Shown piece after piece: positions 7,132-14,952 of a stretch of DNA of 64,000 bases. This DNA is from an uncultured bacterium (GTDB lineage: Bacteria; Verrucomicrobiota; Lentisphaeria; Victivallales; UBA1829). The notes beneath the pieces are model-generated. The model worked only from the letters and a program-made list of their open reading frames with translations, ran no database searches and was not told the origin of the DNA. Location of the stretch: contig URKJ01000016.1 of NCBI GenBank assembly GCA_900548385.1, positions 26,698 to 90,697 on the forward strand. The letters are read 5' to 3'. Made by a program: the position numbers and the translations under genes. Each line of letters begins with the position of its first letter. Within the stretch, counting starts at the first letter, position 1.

Positions 7132-9675
7132 CTATTTCAACGGTTGTGTCAACGTTCCGGTCAAACGGTACCCGTACATCGCCTCCCCGACCCGGCGCAT
7201 CGCACCGGTCAGCTCTTCATACGGCGTATCCGTGCAGTCCACAAGCCCGAACTGGTAGTTTTCTCCATCGAAGCGCCCGGTTACGGGCTGATCACACCAG
7301 GTGAACCAATGAGCGCCGACCAGATTCGGATGAACCAGCACACCCTGCCAGTAATGCAGAAAACCATCGGCTCGGTCCTGCTGGGTCATGCCGCAAGTCC
7401 GCAGTGAATCATTGAACATCCCCCGATCTCTGACATTCAGGGCAAATTCCCCGATCAGCAGAGGCACATCCGGCAAATCCGCAAGCATATACTGCGCCAC
7501 GGTATTGGAATAGTTGTTAAAACTGACCACATCGCAGTAACGGGCGGCGATCCGGAAAAGCTCCGGCTCATCGGGATGACAGTTTCCATTGAACCGCACT
7601 CCGAGGTAAAGCTGATCCGGCGCATATTTCTTTACGGTTTTCCGGCAGACTCTGAAATACTCCTCTGCGGCATGATTCTCAAACGCCCGGTAATCTCTTC
7701 CGGCGCGTTTCCGGTCCGGAGCCGCGGCATTTCTGCGGAAATCCTCCCAGGAACGGAATGCGGTTCCCCACACGTCATTCAAACGCTCCGCTGTTTTATA
7801 TTTCGTTTTCAGGAACGTTTCCATCGCTTTTTTCGCCGGCGTCTCCGGAGCGGAAACCGCAACCGCCTGTGCAAATGCCGTATGCCGCTCAAAATGCAGT
7901 TCGTTGTTGACAAAATATCCGATACACCACGGATCGTTGATGCTCCATTTGAATTTTTCCGAGTTCAGATTCTCCGCCAGAGCGTTTTCAAACGCGGGAT
8001 CAAACGGATCATAGAGCCCGCCGAATTTCGGCGCTTTTCCGTTATCAAAAAGAACGACCGTATAAGGTGTTTTCCTCTGTTTGCACAAGCCCGGATCAGA
8101 CCAGCCGCCAATGGTATTCAACCCCCAGTTCTCCAACCGCCTGTGCGTCCGTTCATAAACCGCGGGAAACAGTTTGCCGCGATACTTTTTCAGCAGATTG
8201 GCACGGACAAAATCCATGCGCTCCCCCTTCTTCACCGGAGTCCGGTACCATTCGGGAGCTTTGACCGCAAAGTCATCGAAAAACTGTACCGCATTGATGC
8301 CGTTGGAAAGAAACAGACAGCCCTCCGGATCCACCAGCCACCATTTGCCCCGGTATTTCGCCGTCCGGAAAAATCCGCTTTTTTCCAGTCGCGGCCCGGC
8401 AGCCCATCCGCCGAACCGGTTCCAGGAAGCGATGCGCTTTGAGTCTGCAAGCTGCCGTCCCTCCTCTTCCAGACGTGCGATCAACTGAGAAACCGAACGG
8501 ACTTTGCCGTTCCATTCATCATGAATATACTGTCCGAACTCATCGACAAACGGGAAAAAACGCTCCGGCAGATTCTTCCGGTACGGAATTGCCGGACGGA
8601 TATTGCCGATTCTCAGATGCACCGTTCCACTCCCGGTATTCCTGTGCGGATACTGCGTATAAACTGAAAGACGCGTAATACGGTCCGCAAACAGATTCGG
8701 AGCTTTGTCGAGTCCGTCCGGAGCCCCTTTCAGCGGAACGGAAAAAGTGATACGGCAACCCGGTTCCGCATGGGGAAGAAAGAGAACCGCGGTCCGCTTC
8801 TCCCGCGGATTAAGCGCGATCGTGCTGTATACGGAACGAACGTCGCGTACTCCGTCCGGTCCTGCGGAGTGGATCCTCAAGTGACAGTCGACCTGTTCCG
8901 TTCCGCTGAGATTTTCCACATCGACATTGAGCGCCCGGTACGCGGAAAGATCCCAGAATCCGTTCCGCGGATGAAAAGAGATTCCCGGAAAGCCGTCGCC
9001 GGAAATCTTCAACACAAAAGCCGCTCCCCCGGAATCCCGTTCCCGCTGAATCTCCGCCCGGCCATGCAGGACACTGATCTCCGCCTGTTCCACCCGAAAC
9101 GCTCTGTCCGTCCCGCGGCGGATCACCTTCATCTCTTTCAGCAGCAGTGTTCCGCTGTACTCCTCCGCTCCGGCGGGATCAAGCCAGATGCGGACCACTT
9201 TCAACGGGAAATCCGCTCTTTTGTTGGCTTTTGCTCCGCCGCCCCAGCAATCCGCGTAATCCTGCGACGGCGTCAACCGGAATTCCTGCCACCCTTTCCG
9301 GTCAAGAGTCCGCAATTTTGACCTTGCCGTGTAACTGTAAAGCAGCGTTTCACTGTCACGGTCCAGGCATTCAAAATAGATCCGGTGCCCGGAAGCACTG
9401 CTGTGTGCGAAAAGAGAAAGCTGTTCATGCTCCGAGCCCAGAACAAGCGGTTTTCTCAAATTGAGCATCAGAGCTCTGACACCTTTTCCGCCTTTCCGGA
9501 ACCGGAACGACAGCTTCAGCACCGCCCCGGAAGCATCATCGGGATCCGTTCCATTTTCCAGTCTGCAAACCTCCGCATCTTTCCCGGAAAGATACCAGAA
9601 AGCCGCACGGTCCGTCCCGTCCGCCCACACAGAACTGAGGAAACAAAGCCCCAGCATTGTCATCATTTTCTTCAT
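7132..9675 (-). CDS. Secreted clan GH-A glycoside hydrolase, beta-agarase/GH50-like
   Basis: 847 residues with a signal peptide (MKKMMTMLGLCFLSSVWA). The N-terminal ~380 residues are beta-rich and look like carbohydrate-binding modules. The TIM-barrel region starts near FFRTAKYRGKWWLVDPEGCL. The acid/base Glu is probably in GYFVNNELHF (about 590) and the nucleophile Glu in LLIGEFALN (about 741). The pattern 'GKWWLVDPEG...SNGIN' resembles beta-agarase-type enzymes (GH50/GH86 region), but the substrate is not certain. Start: GGAGG 8-12 bases upstream of ATG 9675; an in-frame ATG further up would disrupt the signal peptide. It lies between the lacI-type gene and the pseudopilin. Confidence 0.75.
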   Translation of the reverse strand: MKKMMTMLGLCFLSSVWADGTDRAAFWYLSGKDAEVCRLENGTDPDDASGAVLKLSFRFRKGGKGVRALMLNLRKPLVLGSEHEQLSLFAHSSASGHRIYFECLDRDSETLLYSYTARSKLRTLDRKGWQEFRLTPSQDYADCWGGGAKANKRADFPLKVVRIWLDPAGAEEYSGTLLLKEMKVIRRGTDRAFRVEQAEISVLHGRAEIQRERDSGGAAFVLKISGDGFPGISFHPRNGFWDLSAYRALNVDVENLSGTEQVDCHLRIHSAGPDGVRDVRSVYSTIALNPREKRTAVLFLPHAEPGCRITFSVPLKGAPDGLDKAPNLFADRITRLSVYTQYPHRNTGSGTVHLRIGNIRPAIPYRKNLPERFFPFVDEFGQYIHDEWNGKVRSVSQLIARLEEEGRQLADSKRIASWNRFGGWAAGPRLEKSGFFRTAKYRGKWWLVDPEGCLFLSNGINAVQFFDDFAVKAPEWYRTPVKKGERMDFVRANLLKKYRGKLFPAVYERTHRRLENWGLNTIGGWSDPGLCKQRKTPYTVVLFDNGKAPKFGGLYDPFDPAFENALAENLNSEKFKWSINDPWCIGYFVNNELHFERHTAFAQAVAVSAPETPAKKAMETFLKTKYKTAERLNDVWGTAFRSWEDFRRNAAAPDRKRAGRDYRAFENHAAEEYFRVCRKTVKKYAPDQLYLGVRFNGNCHPDEPELFRIAARYCDVVSFNNYSNTVAQYMLADLPDVPLLIGEFALNVRDRGMFNDSLRTCGMTQQDRADGFLHYWQGVLVHPNLVGAHWFTWCDQPVTGRFDGENYQFGLVDCTDTPYEELTGAMRRVGEAMYGYRLTGTLTQPLK

Positions 9676-9694
9676 TTCAACACATTCCTCCTTT

Positions 9695-9714
9695 TTCATC
9701 AATCGTATGATATA
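9695..9714 (-). promoter_or_regulatory. Candidate LacI-type operator copy before the GH-A gene
   Basis: These 20 bases are identical to 10855-10874 upstream of the lacI-type gene. Both copies sit at nearly the same distance (17-20 bases) from the chosen start codons. This suggests that the adjacent regulator binds both sites and controls itself and the hydrolase. Confidence 0.6.
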
Positions 9715-9728
9715 ATCTGTCATAAAAA

Positions 9729-10838
9729 TCACCATTCCTCCCGGTACCCCTTATCCGCACGGTGTTCAAATTCCCGGAACGACTCCGGCATCCCCTCTTC
9801 CAGCGGTTTCTGGGATTCCAGAGTCACGCTCTGCTCCTGCCAGTAAATAATATCAGGAACATTGCATTGGCACCCGCAGCTTGCCGCAACATGAAGATAC
9901 GGACGGATCATCCGCGGAACTTCCGGGAAGACGGACGGTTTGCCGTTCAAACGCTCCAGCATCAGTTCGACATACGCCTCCGCAAGCTCCCGGACAGGAA
10001 GCACAACCGTCGTCAACGGCGGATTCAGGCATTGCGAAAAACCGGTTCCATCGTACCCTGTCACCGCAATATCATCGGGAACACGGTAGCCGTGACGGGA
10101 CAGATACAGAATCAGGCGCCCGGCAAAAAAATCATTGGCGCAGACTATCGCAGTAATCCCCTCCTGCTTAATCAGAACATCCAATTCCCTGCGGAAATCC
10201 CGGTTGTGCGTCAATTCAAGACACCATTCCGGACGGCAGCCGGTTCCCGCCTCCTGCAGCGCGGCTTCCCAGCCGGAACGCTTCATCGGTTTGTCGGACC
10301 CGGTCAGATAAGCGATCTTCCGGTGTCCGTGCGAGATGAGATGCTCCGCCGCCAGACGGGTCCCGTACGCTAGATCGAATCCGAGATCGCCGAGCGGAAC
10401 ATTGTCATACCCCGCAACGATCGGAATATCGTAATCCTCCGTTGCGGGCAGGACATGGGAGTTTGCAAAAATAATACCGTCCACGTTGCGGCTCAGCAGA
10501 TCCCGCCGGATGCGCTCCCGGTTGCTTTCATCATCCAGCAATGTTGCAAGAAATGTCTGATAACCGTTTGCATAAAGAGTCTCGGAAATATAGCGCCGCA
10601 GATCGCCCGGCGTCTCATGAGTCCAGTTCGGCATGACAAGCCCGATGATTCTGGACGCCTCGCCTTTCAGCTGACGCGCGGCGGCATTCGGCATATAGCC
10701 CAATTCGCGCGCGGTTTTCAGAATCAGGTTCCGCCGGGCTTCCGAAACGCCGATATGCCCCTCCCGGTTGTTCAGCACAACCGAAACGACGGACGCATCC
10801 ACTCCCACGATCCGGGCAATGTCTTTCTGTGTAACCAC
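9729..10838 (-). CDS. LacI-family transcriptional regulator
   Basis: 369 residues. An N-terminal LacI helix-turn-helix (VTQKDIARIVGVDASVVSVV, then the hinge 'MPNAAARQLKG') is followed by a periplasmic-binding-protein-like effector domain (IIGLVMPNW, VDGIIFANS, ACANDF-like 'AIVCANDFFAGR', 'VTGYDGTGFSQ'). The last ~50 residues (CGCQCNVPDIIYWQEQ) extend beyond the typical fold and contain a Cys cluster. Start: a GTG at 10838 with GGAGAAAG ahead places the helix-turn-helix at the usual position; ATG 10859 and TTG 10862 are possible but put the operator inside the gene. It is first in an operon with the hydrolase and pseudopilin and is probably autoregulated through the repeated 20-base site. Confidence 0.88.
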   Translation of the reverse strand: MVTQKDIARIVGVDASVVSVVLNNREGHIGVSEARRNLILKTARELGYMPNAAARQLKGEASRIIGLVMPNWTHETPGDLRRYISETLYANGYQTFLATLLDDESNRERIRRDLLSRNVDGIIFANSHVLPATEDYDIPIVAGYDNVPLGDLGFDLAYGTRLAAEHLISHGHRKIAYLTGSDKPMKRSGWEAALQEAGTGCRPEWCLELTHNRDFRRELDVLIKQEGITAIVCANDFFAGRLILYLSRHGYRVPDDIAVTGYDGTGFSQCLNPPLTTVVLPVRELAEAYVELMLERLNGKPSVFPEVPRMIRPYLHVAASCGCQCNVPDIIYWQEQSVTLESQKPLEEGMPESFREFEHRADKGYREEW

Positions 10839-10854
10839 GCTTCTTTCTCCACCA

Positions 10855-10890
10855 TTCATCAATCGTATGATATATTATAAACCATACGAA
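10855..10890 (-). promoter_or_regulatory. Candidate LacI-type operator at lacI promoter
   Basis: It contains the 20 bases shared with 9695-9714. It also contains an inverted pair TCGTATG (10863-10869) and CATACGA (10883-10889) that brackets the -10 box. Binding here would block the promoter. Confidence 0.6.
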
Positions 10891-10902
10891 CGGATTTGTC
10901 AA
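10874..10902 (-). promoter_or_regulatory. Consensus sigma-70 promoter of the lacI-type operon
   Basis: On the minus strand TTGACA (10902-10897), a 17-base spacer and TATAAT (10879-10874) match the consensus exactly. It is 36 bases upstream of the GTG start and overlaps the operator repeat. Confidence 0.85.
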
Positions 10903-10931
10903 TAGCGGAAAGAAAAATTTTCCTGTTTATC

Positions 10932-11747
10932 TCACTGCGGACGGCGAAATTCACAGGGAACGGCAGTCTGGCAGAGTCCGCAGCCGAGCGCAAGATCCAG
11001 CCAACCGTAACGCTCCCCGCGTCCGGGATTGACGTGATTGACGACATAAGCGCCGCAGCGCGGTTTGTCCCGCTCCGCATTCGTCTTTCCGATCGCATGT
11101 GCGGGACAGCGTTTTGCGCACGCGCCGCAGCGCGTACACCAGGCGAACGGATCGTCGCCGTAGGAACGCGGCGTCGGCGGAAGCTCCAGATCGGTCACCA
11201 CCGAACCGATGCGCATGGCGATTCCGCGTTCCGTGATCAAGCCGGCGGAAAGCCCGAACGTGCCGAGTCCGGCGACAAAAGCCGCGTGGCGCTCGGACCA
11301 GTGCGACGTAAAGTTCATTTTCACGATGTCGAATCCCTGCCGCACCTGCTCCAGATGCGGCGCGACGGCACGGTAACCGGCTTGTTCCAGAAGACGGCAG
11401 AACTGACGGCGCATATTGTCGTTGGCGAGTTCTCCGAACGAGCGCATCGCCGCCCACGGAACCGCCGGCCGGACCTTCTCTTCCGCATTCGCGGCACGGA
11501 TTGAACGCTTCACCGGAAGAATCCAGACGATCACGCTTTTGGCGACGGCACCGGGATCGACCTGTTCCAACGCTTCCTGCGGAGTCCAGTGAAATTCGCC
11601 GATCACGCTTTTAAACCGTTCAAACCATGCGTCCGAAGCGGATGCCACGCCGGAAAACGGCTCCTCAAAAAAACATTCCGCTCCCGTCACCCGGTACAAC
11701 CGGTTCAGCAGGGAACCGATCTTCTCACAGTCCATCTGTTCGCTCAT
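10932..11747 (-). CDS. 4Fe-4S protein related to epoxyqueuosine reductase (QueG-like)
   Basis: 271 residues. The cluster motif CTRCGACAKRCPAHAIG (about 196-212) is a ferredoxin-type 4Fe-4S site; a second Cys set follows (CGAYV and CGLCQTAVPC near the C-terminus). The stretch HAAFVAGLGTFGLSAGLITE matches the QueG/COG1600 pattern 'AGLG..G...LIT'. True QueG reduces epoxyqueuosine in tRNA with a cobalamin domain. This protein is shorter than QueG and lacks the C-terminal HEAT repeats, so it is better called QueG-like. Start: ATG 11747 with GGAGAACG just upstream. It is separated from the next gene by a divergent promoter. Confidence 0.75.
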   Translation of the reverse strand: MSEQMDCEKIGSLLNRLYRVTGAECFFEEPFSGVASASDAWFERFKSVIGEFHWTPQEALEQVDPGAVAKSVIVWILPVKRSIRAANAEEKVRPAVPWAAMRSFGELANDNMRRQFCRLLEQAGYRAVAPHLEQVRQGFDIVKMNFTSHWSERHAAFVAGLGTFGLSAGLITERGIAMRIGSVVTDLELPPTPRSYGDDPFAWCTRCGACAKRCPAHAIGKTNAERDKPRCGAYVVNHVNPGRGERYGWLDLALGCGLCQTAVPCEFRRPQ

Positions 11748-11875
11748 ACGTTCTCCTTTTTTTGCTTCTCCGGTAACTGTAACAGAGAAACCGCCACTTT
11801 TCAAGCGGCAGACCGTAAATTCCGTAAGCGTTCCGGCAGCGATAAAAAGTCTAAAAATATTTACAAAAAGTCCAG

Positions 11876-11903
11876 TTGCAGAACGACGCTCCTATGCTAT
11901 AAT
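11876..11903 (+). promoter_or_regulatory. Candidate sigma-70 promoter for the beta-propeller glycosidase
   Basis: TTGCAG (11876-11881) and TATAAT (11898-11903) are 16 bases apart, 40 bases before the ATG at 11943. Confidence 0.65.
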
Positions 11904-11942
11904 ATGAAGAATGGAATCTGCAAAAAATTCAGGAGAATAGAG

Positions 11943-12914
11943 ATGAGCATTCTGAAAACCGATCCCTCCCTGGGATTTCACATGGACGGCTTCTGGGTCT
12001 GGTGCGGAAGCGTACTGAAACATTCGGACGGATACCACATGTTCGCCTCCCGCTGGTCCAAGAAACACCCGATGTTCGAAGGCTATATCTTCACGTCGGA
12101 AATCGTCCGGGCATACTCACCGGACCCGCTCGGGCCGTATCTGTTTCAGGAAACCGTTCTCCCGACCGGGAACCCGGCGGACTGGAACGGGCGCATGGCG
12201 CACAACCCAGCAATCCGGAAATACGGCGACCGCTTTCTGCTTTATTATATTGCAAGCTCCTATGAAGAAACAGACCCGTTCACCCTTCCCGATTATTCCG
12301 ACCTGCAGAACAAAGTCTACCGCAAAATCCGTATCGGGCTTGCAATCGCGGATTCCCCCCTCGGCCCGTGGAGGCACCTCCCCGCTCCCGTGCTGGAACC
12401 CGTCCCCGGCTCCTGGGATTCCATGATCGTCACCAATCCCGCGCCCTGCGTTCTGCCCGACGGACGCATCTATCTCTACTACCGCAGCAACACTCCGGAC
12501 GGCCTGCGGCTCGGTCTGGCTGTCGCGGACCGGCCGGAAGGTCCCTACCGCCGTCTCTCCTCCGAGCCCGTCCTGACCGGGTTCAATGTGGAAGACCCGT
12601 TCGCATGGCACGACGGTTCCCGTTTCCATATCTGGGCGAAGGACATGAACGGAAGCATCACCGGAGAGGTCCACGCCGGAGCTCACTTCGTCTCCGATGA
12701 CGGCGTCAACTGGGAATATCTCGAAAAAGCCTACTCGCGCACCATTCAGGACATGAACGGAAAAACGGTCAACCTCGGCTGCCTCGAACGTCCGCAGCTG
12801 ACCTTTGACGGCAATGGAAAGCCGGAATATCTCTTTGCCGCGGCAGCCGACGGACCCGGCGGTTTCCGCAATGCGTTCAACACCTGGAATATCGCGATTC
12901 CGCTGAACGGATAA
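11943..12914 (+). CDS. Five-bladed beta-propeller glycosidase (GH43/GH117-like)
   Basis: 323 residues with no signal peptide, so probably cytoplasmic. Repeated propeller blades are visible: DGYHMFASRW, YSPDPLGPY, HNPAIRKYGDRFLLYYIASS, IADSPLGPW, NPAPCVLPDGRIYLYYRS, GFNVEDPFAWHDGSRFHIWA. The 'EDPF' and 'HNPAI' motifs are those of catalytic blades in the GH43/32/68/117 superfamily, where an Asp/Glu set performs hydrolysis. The family within that group cannot be fixed by eye. Start: ATG 11943, with CAGGAGAA 8 bases upstream. It is monocistronic: its own promoter lies ahead and a hairpin repeat follows. Confidence 0.7.
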   Translation: MSILKTDPSLGFHMDGFWVWCGSVLKHSDGYHMFASRWSKKHPMFEGYIFTSEIVRAYSPDPLGPYLFQETVLPTGNPADWNGRMAHNPAIRKYGDRFLLYYIASSYEETDPFTLPDYSDLQNKVYRKIRIGLAIADSPLGPWRHLPAPVLEPVPGSWDSMIVTNPAPCVLPDGRIYLYYRSNTPDGLRLGLAVADRPEGPYRRLSSEPVLTGFNVEDPFAWHDGSRFHIWAKDMNGSITGEVHAGAHFVSDDGVNWEYLEKAYSRTIQDMNGKTVNLGCLERPQLTFDGNGKPEYLFAAAADGPGGFRNAFNTWNIAIPLNG

Positions 12915-12924
12915 CTCCAGTCCG

Positions 12925-12957
12925 CTTCTCCCGGATCACGCCGGGAGAAGCCGTTCA
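12925..12957. repeat. 33-base hairpin repeat, copy 1 (same as 21520-21552)
   Basis: The arms are CTTCTCCCGG (12925-12934) and CCGGGAGAAG (12941-12950) with a 6-base loop. The 33 bases are identical to 21520-21552, and in both places they end with the stop codon of a minus-strand regulator. It sits between convergent genes, so a two-way terminator role is likely, though no T tract follows. Confidence 0.75.
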
Positions 12958-13887
12958 ATACTGATCCGGATAAAGTTTTTTCAGCATGTCGCTGACGCTG
13001 ATCCGGTGATACATATATTCCCGGTGGAAATTGCTGGGTGACATCCCCAGCCGCTTGCGGAACTGCCGGGCGAAATAATTGTTGTCGCTGAAACCGCACC
13101 GTACCGCAATATTGGAAATCTGATCGGGAGACATCAGCATCAGCAGAGCCTTTTTCAGACGGAGTTTCAACAGGTATTCTCCCGGCGGGACTCCCGTAAT
13201 TTCCGTGAAGTGATGACGGAAACTGCTTTGAGACATGTGAACCAGTTCGGCAAGGTCTTTCAGCATGTACTGCCGGGCACAATCTTCCTCCATCACCCGG
13301 ATCGCATGACCGATCTGAAACGCACTCTGTCCAATCCCCGTATCCTGCGGAGCACAGCGACGGAGCAGGTAGACCAGCATCCGCATGAATTCAAAATACG
13401 CGGTTTCCTGCCAGCCGGGCTGCCGAAGCGCTATTTCGTTGCGGATACTTTCGATCATGGAAATCAACTGCGCAAGCACGGGTTCGTCAATGGAAAGCAG
13501 AGGAGAACAACGGTCCTCGCCGTCAAACAGAAAATGAAAAAGACGGGAATAGCCCGGCAGTGCCGTAATACCGACCGGACCGGCATTGAGAATCTGCGGC
13601 TGGAACAGAATGTTGTAATGACGGAAATTCTCCAGTTTGACGTAGCGGTGAACGGAACCGGACGGCAGCAGATAAACATGCCCTGCATGGATCTGTTCCG
13701 AACGCCTGCCGTTTTCATTCCTCGCCTTCCCGCTGCATACGATCACCAGCTCGTAGAAATCCACATGACGGTGCCACTTGTCCGTTGTGGTCTTATAGTC
13801 GAACATTTCAATATTCAGCGGAAGCGTCGTATACCGGAATTGATCCCGGCCGTAAAGCTCCTGTACAGGACTGCTTTTTTGCTCCAT
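12955..13887 (-). CDS. AraC-family transcriptional regulator (unit 2)
   Basis: 310 residues. The N-terminal cupin sensing domain contains WHRHVDFYELVIVCSGKA and AGHVYLLPSGSVHRYV. The C-terminal two-HTH domain contains LKDLAELVHMSQSSFRHHFT and ISNIAVRCGFSDNNYFARQF, followed by KRLGMSPSNFHREY. The His-rich cupin core suggests binding of a sugar or metal. It is divergent from the pseudopilin and GH-A genes of unit 2, which it probably controls; an imperfect inverted repeat lies in the shared spacer. GGAGG lies only 2 bases before the ATG. The gene ends in the shared 33-base hairpin. Confidence 0.9.
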   Translation of the reverse strand: MEQKSSPVQELYGRDQFRYTTLPLNIEMFDYKTTTDKWHRHVDFYELVIVCSGKARNENGRRSEQIHAGHVYLLPSGSVHRYVKLENFRHYNILFQPQILNAGPVGITALPGYSRLFHFLFDGEDRCSPLLSIDEPVLAQLISMIESIRNEIALRQPGWQETAYFEFMRMLVYLLRRCAPQDTGIGQSAFQIGHAIRVMEEDCARQYMLKDLAELVHMSQSSFRHHFTEITGVPPGEYLLKLRLKKALLMLMSPDQISNIAVRCGFSDNNYFARQFRKRLGMSPSNFHREYMYHRISVSDMLKKLYPDQY

Positions 13888-13911
13888 TCCTCCGGTCCCC
13901 TGTTCTTTTTC

Positions 13912-13945
13912 GGACAGATTGTGCTATAATTAAAACAAATTGTCC
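13912..13945. promoter_or_regulatory. Imperfect inverted repeat, candidate AraC site of unit 2
   Basis: GGACAGATTG (13912-13921) and CAAATTGTCC (13936-13945) match at 9 of 10 positions around a 14-base centre that contains TATAAT (13925-13930). It lies in the divergent spacer between the AraC and pseudopilin genes. Confidence 0.5.
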
Positions 13946-14122
13946 GCGCAATTTTTTGTTTTTGTTGTATAATAAAAGATAAAGAATGGAAGTAATGTAA
14001 CACCTTTCATTGAAAATGTCAAAGGAGTAATGGTTCCGGATGGCGGATTGCTGTTGCAGTCGCCTGAATCGTACGGAAATCCGGGGATTACTTCTGAAAA
14101 ACAAAAATTACAGGAGGCCGTC

Positions 14123-14926
14123 ATGGAACGTCGGAAAAAAGAATGGTTCAGTTTCAAGCGAATTGCGGGAATCGACCGCCGGATGGGACCGGAAGAAAAG
14201 CGGATTTATGCTAATTTATCGGATTTTCTTCCGGAAATGAGAACAAGGAACTTCACCCTCATAGAACTCCTTGTGGTAATTGCGATCATCGCGATCCTTG
14301 CAGGCATGCTTCTGCCGGCATTGAACAGCGCACGGCAGAAGGCGCACGGAATCGCCTGTCTCAGCAATCTCAAACAGGGAATGCTGTATGTCCAGCAGTA
14401 CCGCAATGATTTCGACGATGTAGTCGTGACCAAACACGATGGTTTGGGTTTCTGGTGGGTGAACGCTCTGCAGAATGTCGGCTATATCGACTCGAACTGG
14501 CCGAAAGCAATGCACTGTCCGTCGGTAACTCCGACTCCCGACGAAGCCCGCTATCACTTCCGGATGCCCAGCAATATGTACGGCATCAACCAGCTCGCCG
14601 TCCGGCGGCTTGAAGGTCAAAATCTCCACGGCTTCAACGGTTCGCCGGGTTACGCTCTGGTCAATGACTGGAACGTTCTGTATATGAAGAAACTCACGAG
14701 CCCCTCCAGCTTCGTCTTCCTTGCAGATACGCGGAATAAGAATACACCGACATTGATGGCCAGTTCGATTTCGGCGGCGTTCGACTGGGGCGAAGGGCTG
14801 TTCGGCAGGGTTCACGGCGATTATATCAACGTCATCTGGGGAGACGGACACGCCAGTGCCGCCGGCGACGGCGTTCTGCGGGACAAATATCAGACAACGA
14901 TCTATTACTCTAACGGCAATTTGTGA
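14123..14926 (+). CDS. Pseudopilin-like protein with H-X9-DG domain (unit 2)
   Basis: 267 residues. A long leader (about 43 residues, Arg/Lys-rich) precedes FTLIELLVVIAIIAILAGML, then LNSARQKAHGIACLSNLKQG. Near the C-terminus His-GDYINVIWG-Asp-Gly fits H-X9-DG, followed by HASAAGDG. If the leader is cleaved before Phe, the mature protein is inner-membrane or pseudopilus associated. Start: ATG 14123 has GGAGG 6 bases ahead. ATG 14237 would give a 5-residue leader but has a poor ribosome site, and an earlier ATG at 14030 is too close to its AAAGGAG. The GH-A gene follows after 26 bases. Confidence 0.85.
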   Translation: MERRKKEWFSFKRIAGIDRRMGPEEKRIYANLSDFLPEMRTRNFTLIELLVVIAIIAILAGMLLPALNSARQKAHGIACLSNLKQGMLYVQQYRNDFDDVVVTKHDGLGFWWVNALQNVGYIDSNWPKAMHCPSVTPTPDEARYHFRMPSNMYGINQLAVRRLEGQNLHGFNGSPGYALVNDWNVLYMKKLTSPSSFVFLADTRNKNTPTLMASSISAAFDWGEGLFGRVHGDYINVIWGDGHASAAGDGVLRDKYQTTIYYSNGNL

Positions 14927-14952
14927 ACGGACTGAACAAAAGGAAAAATTGG

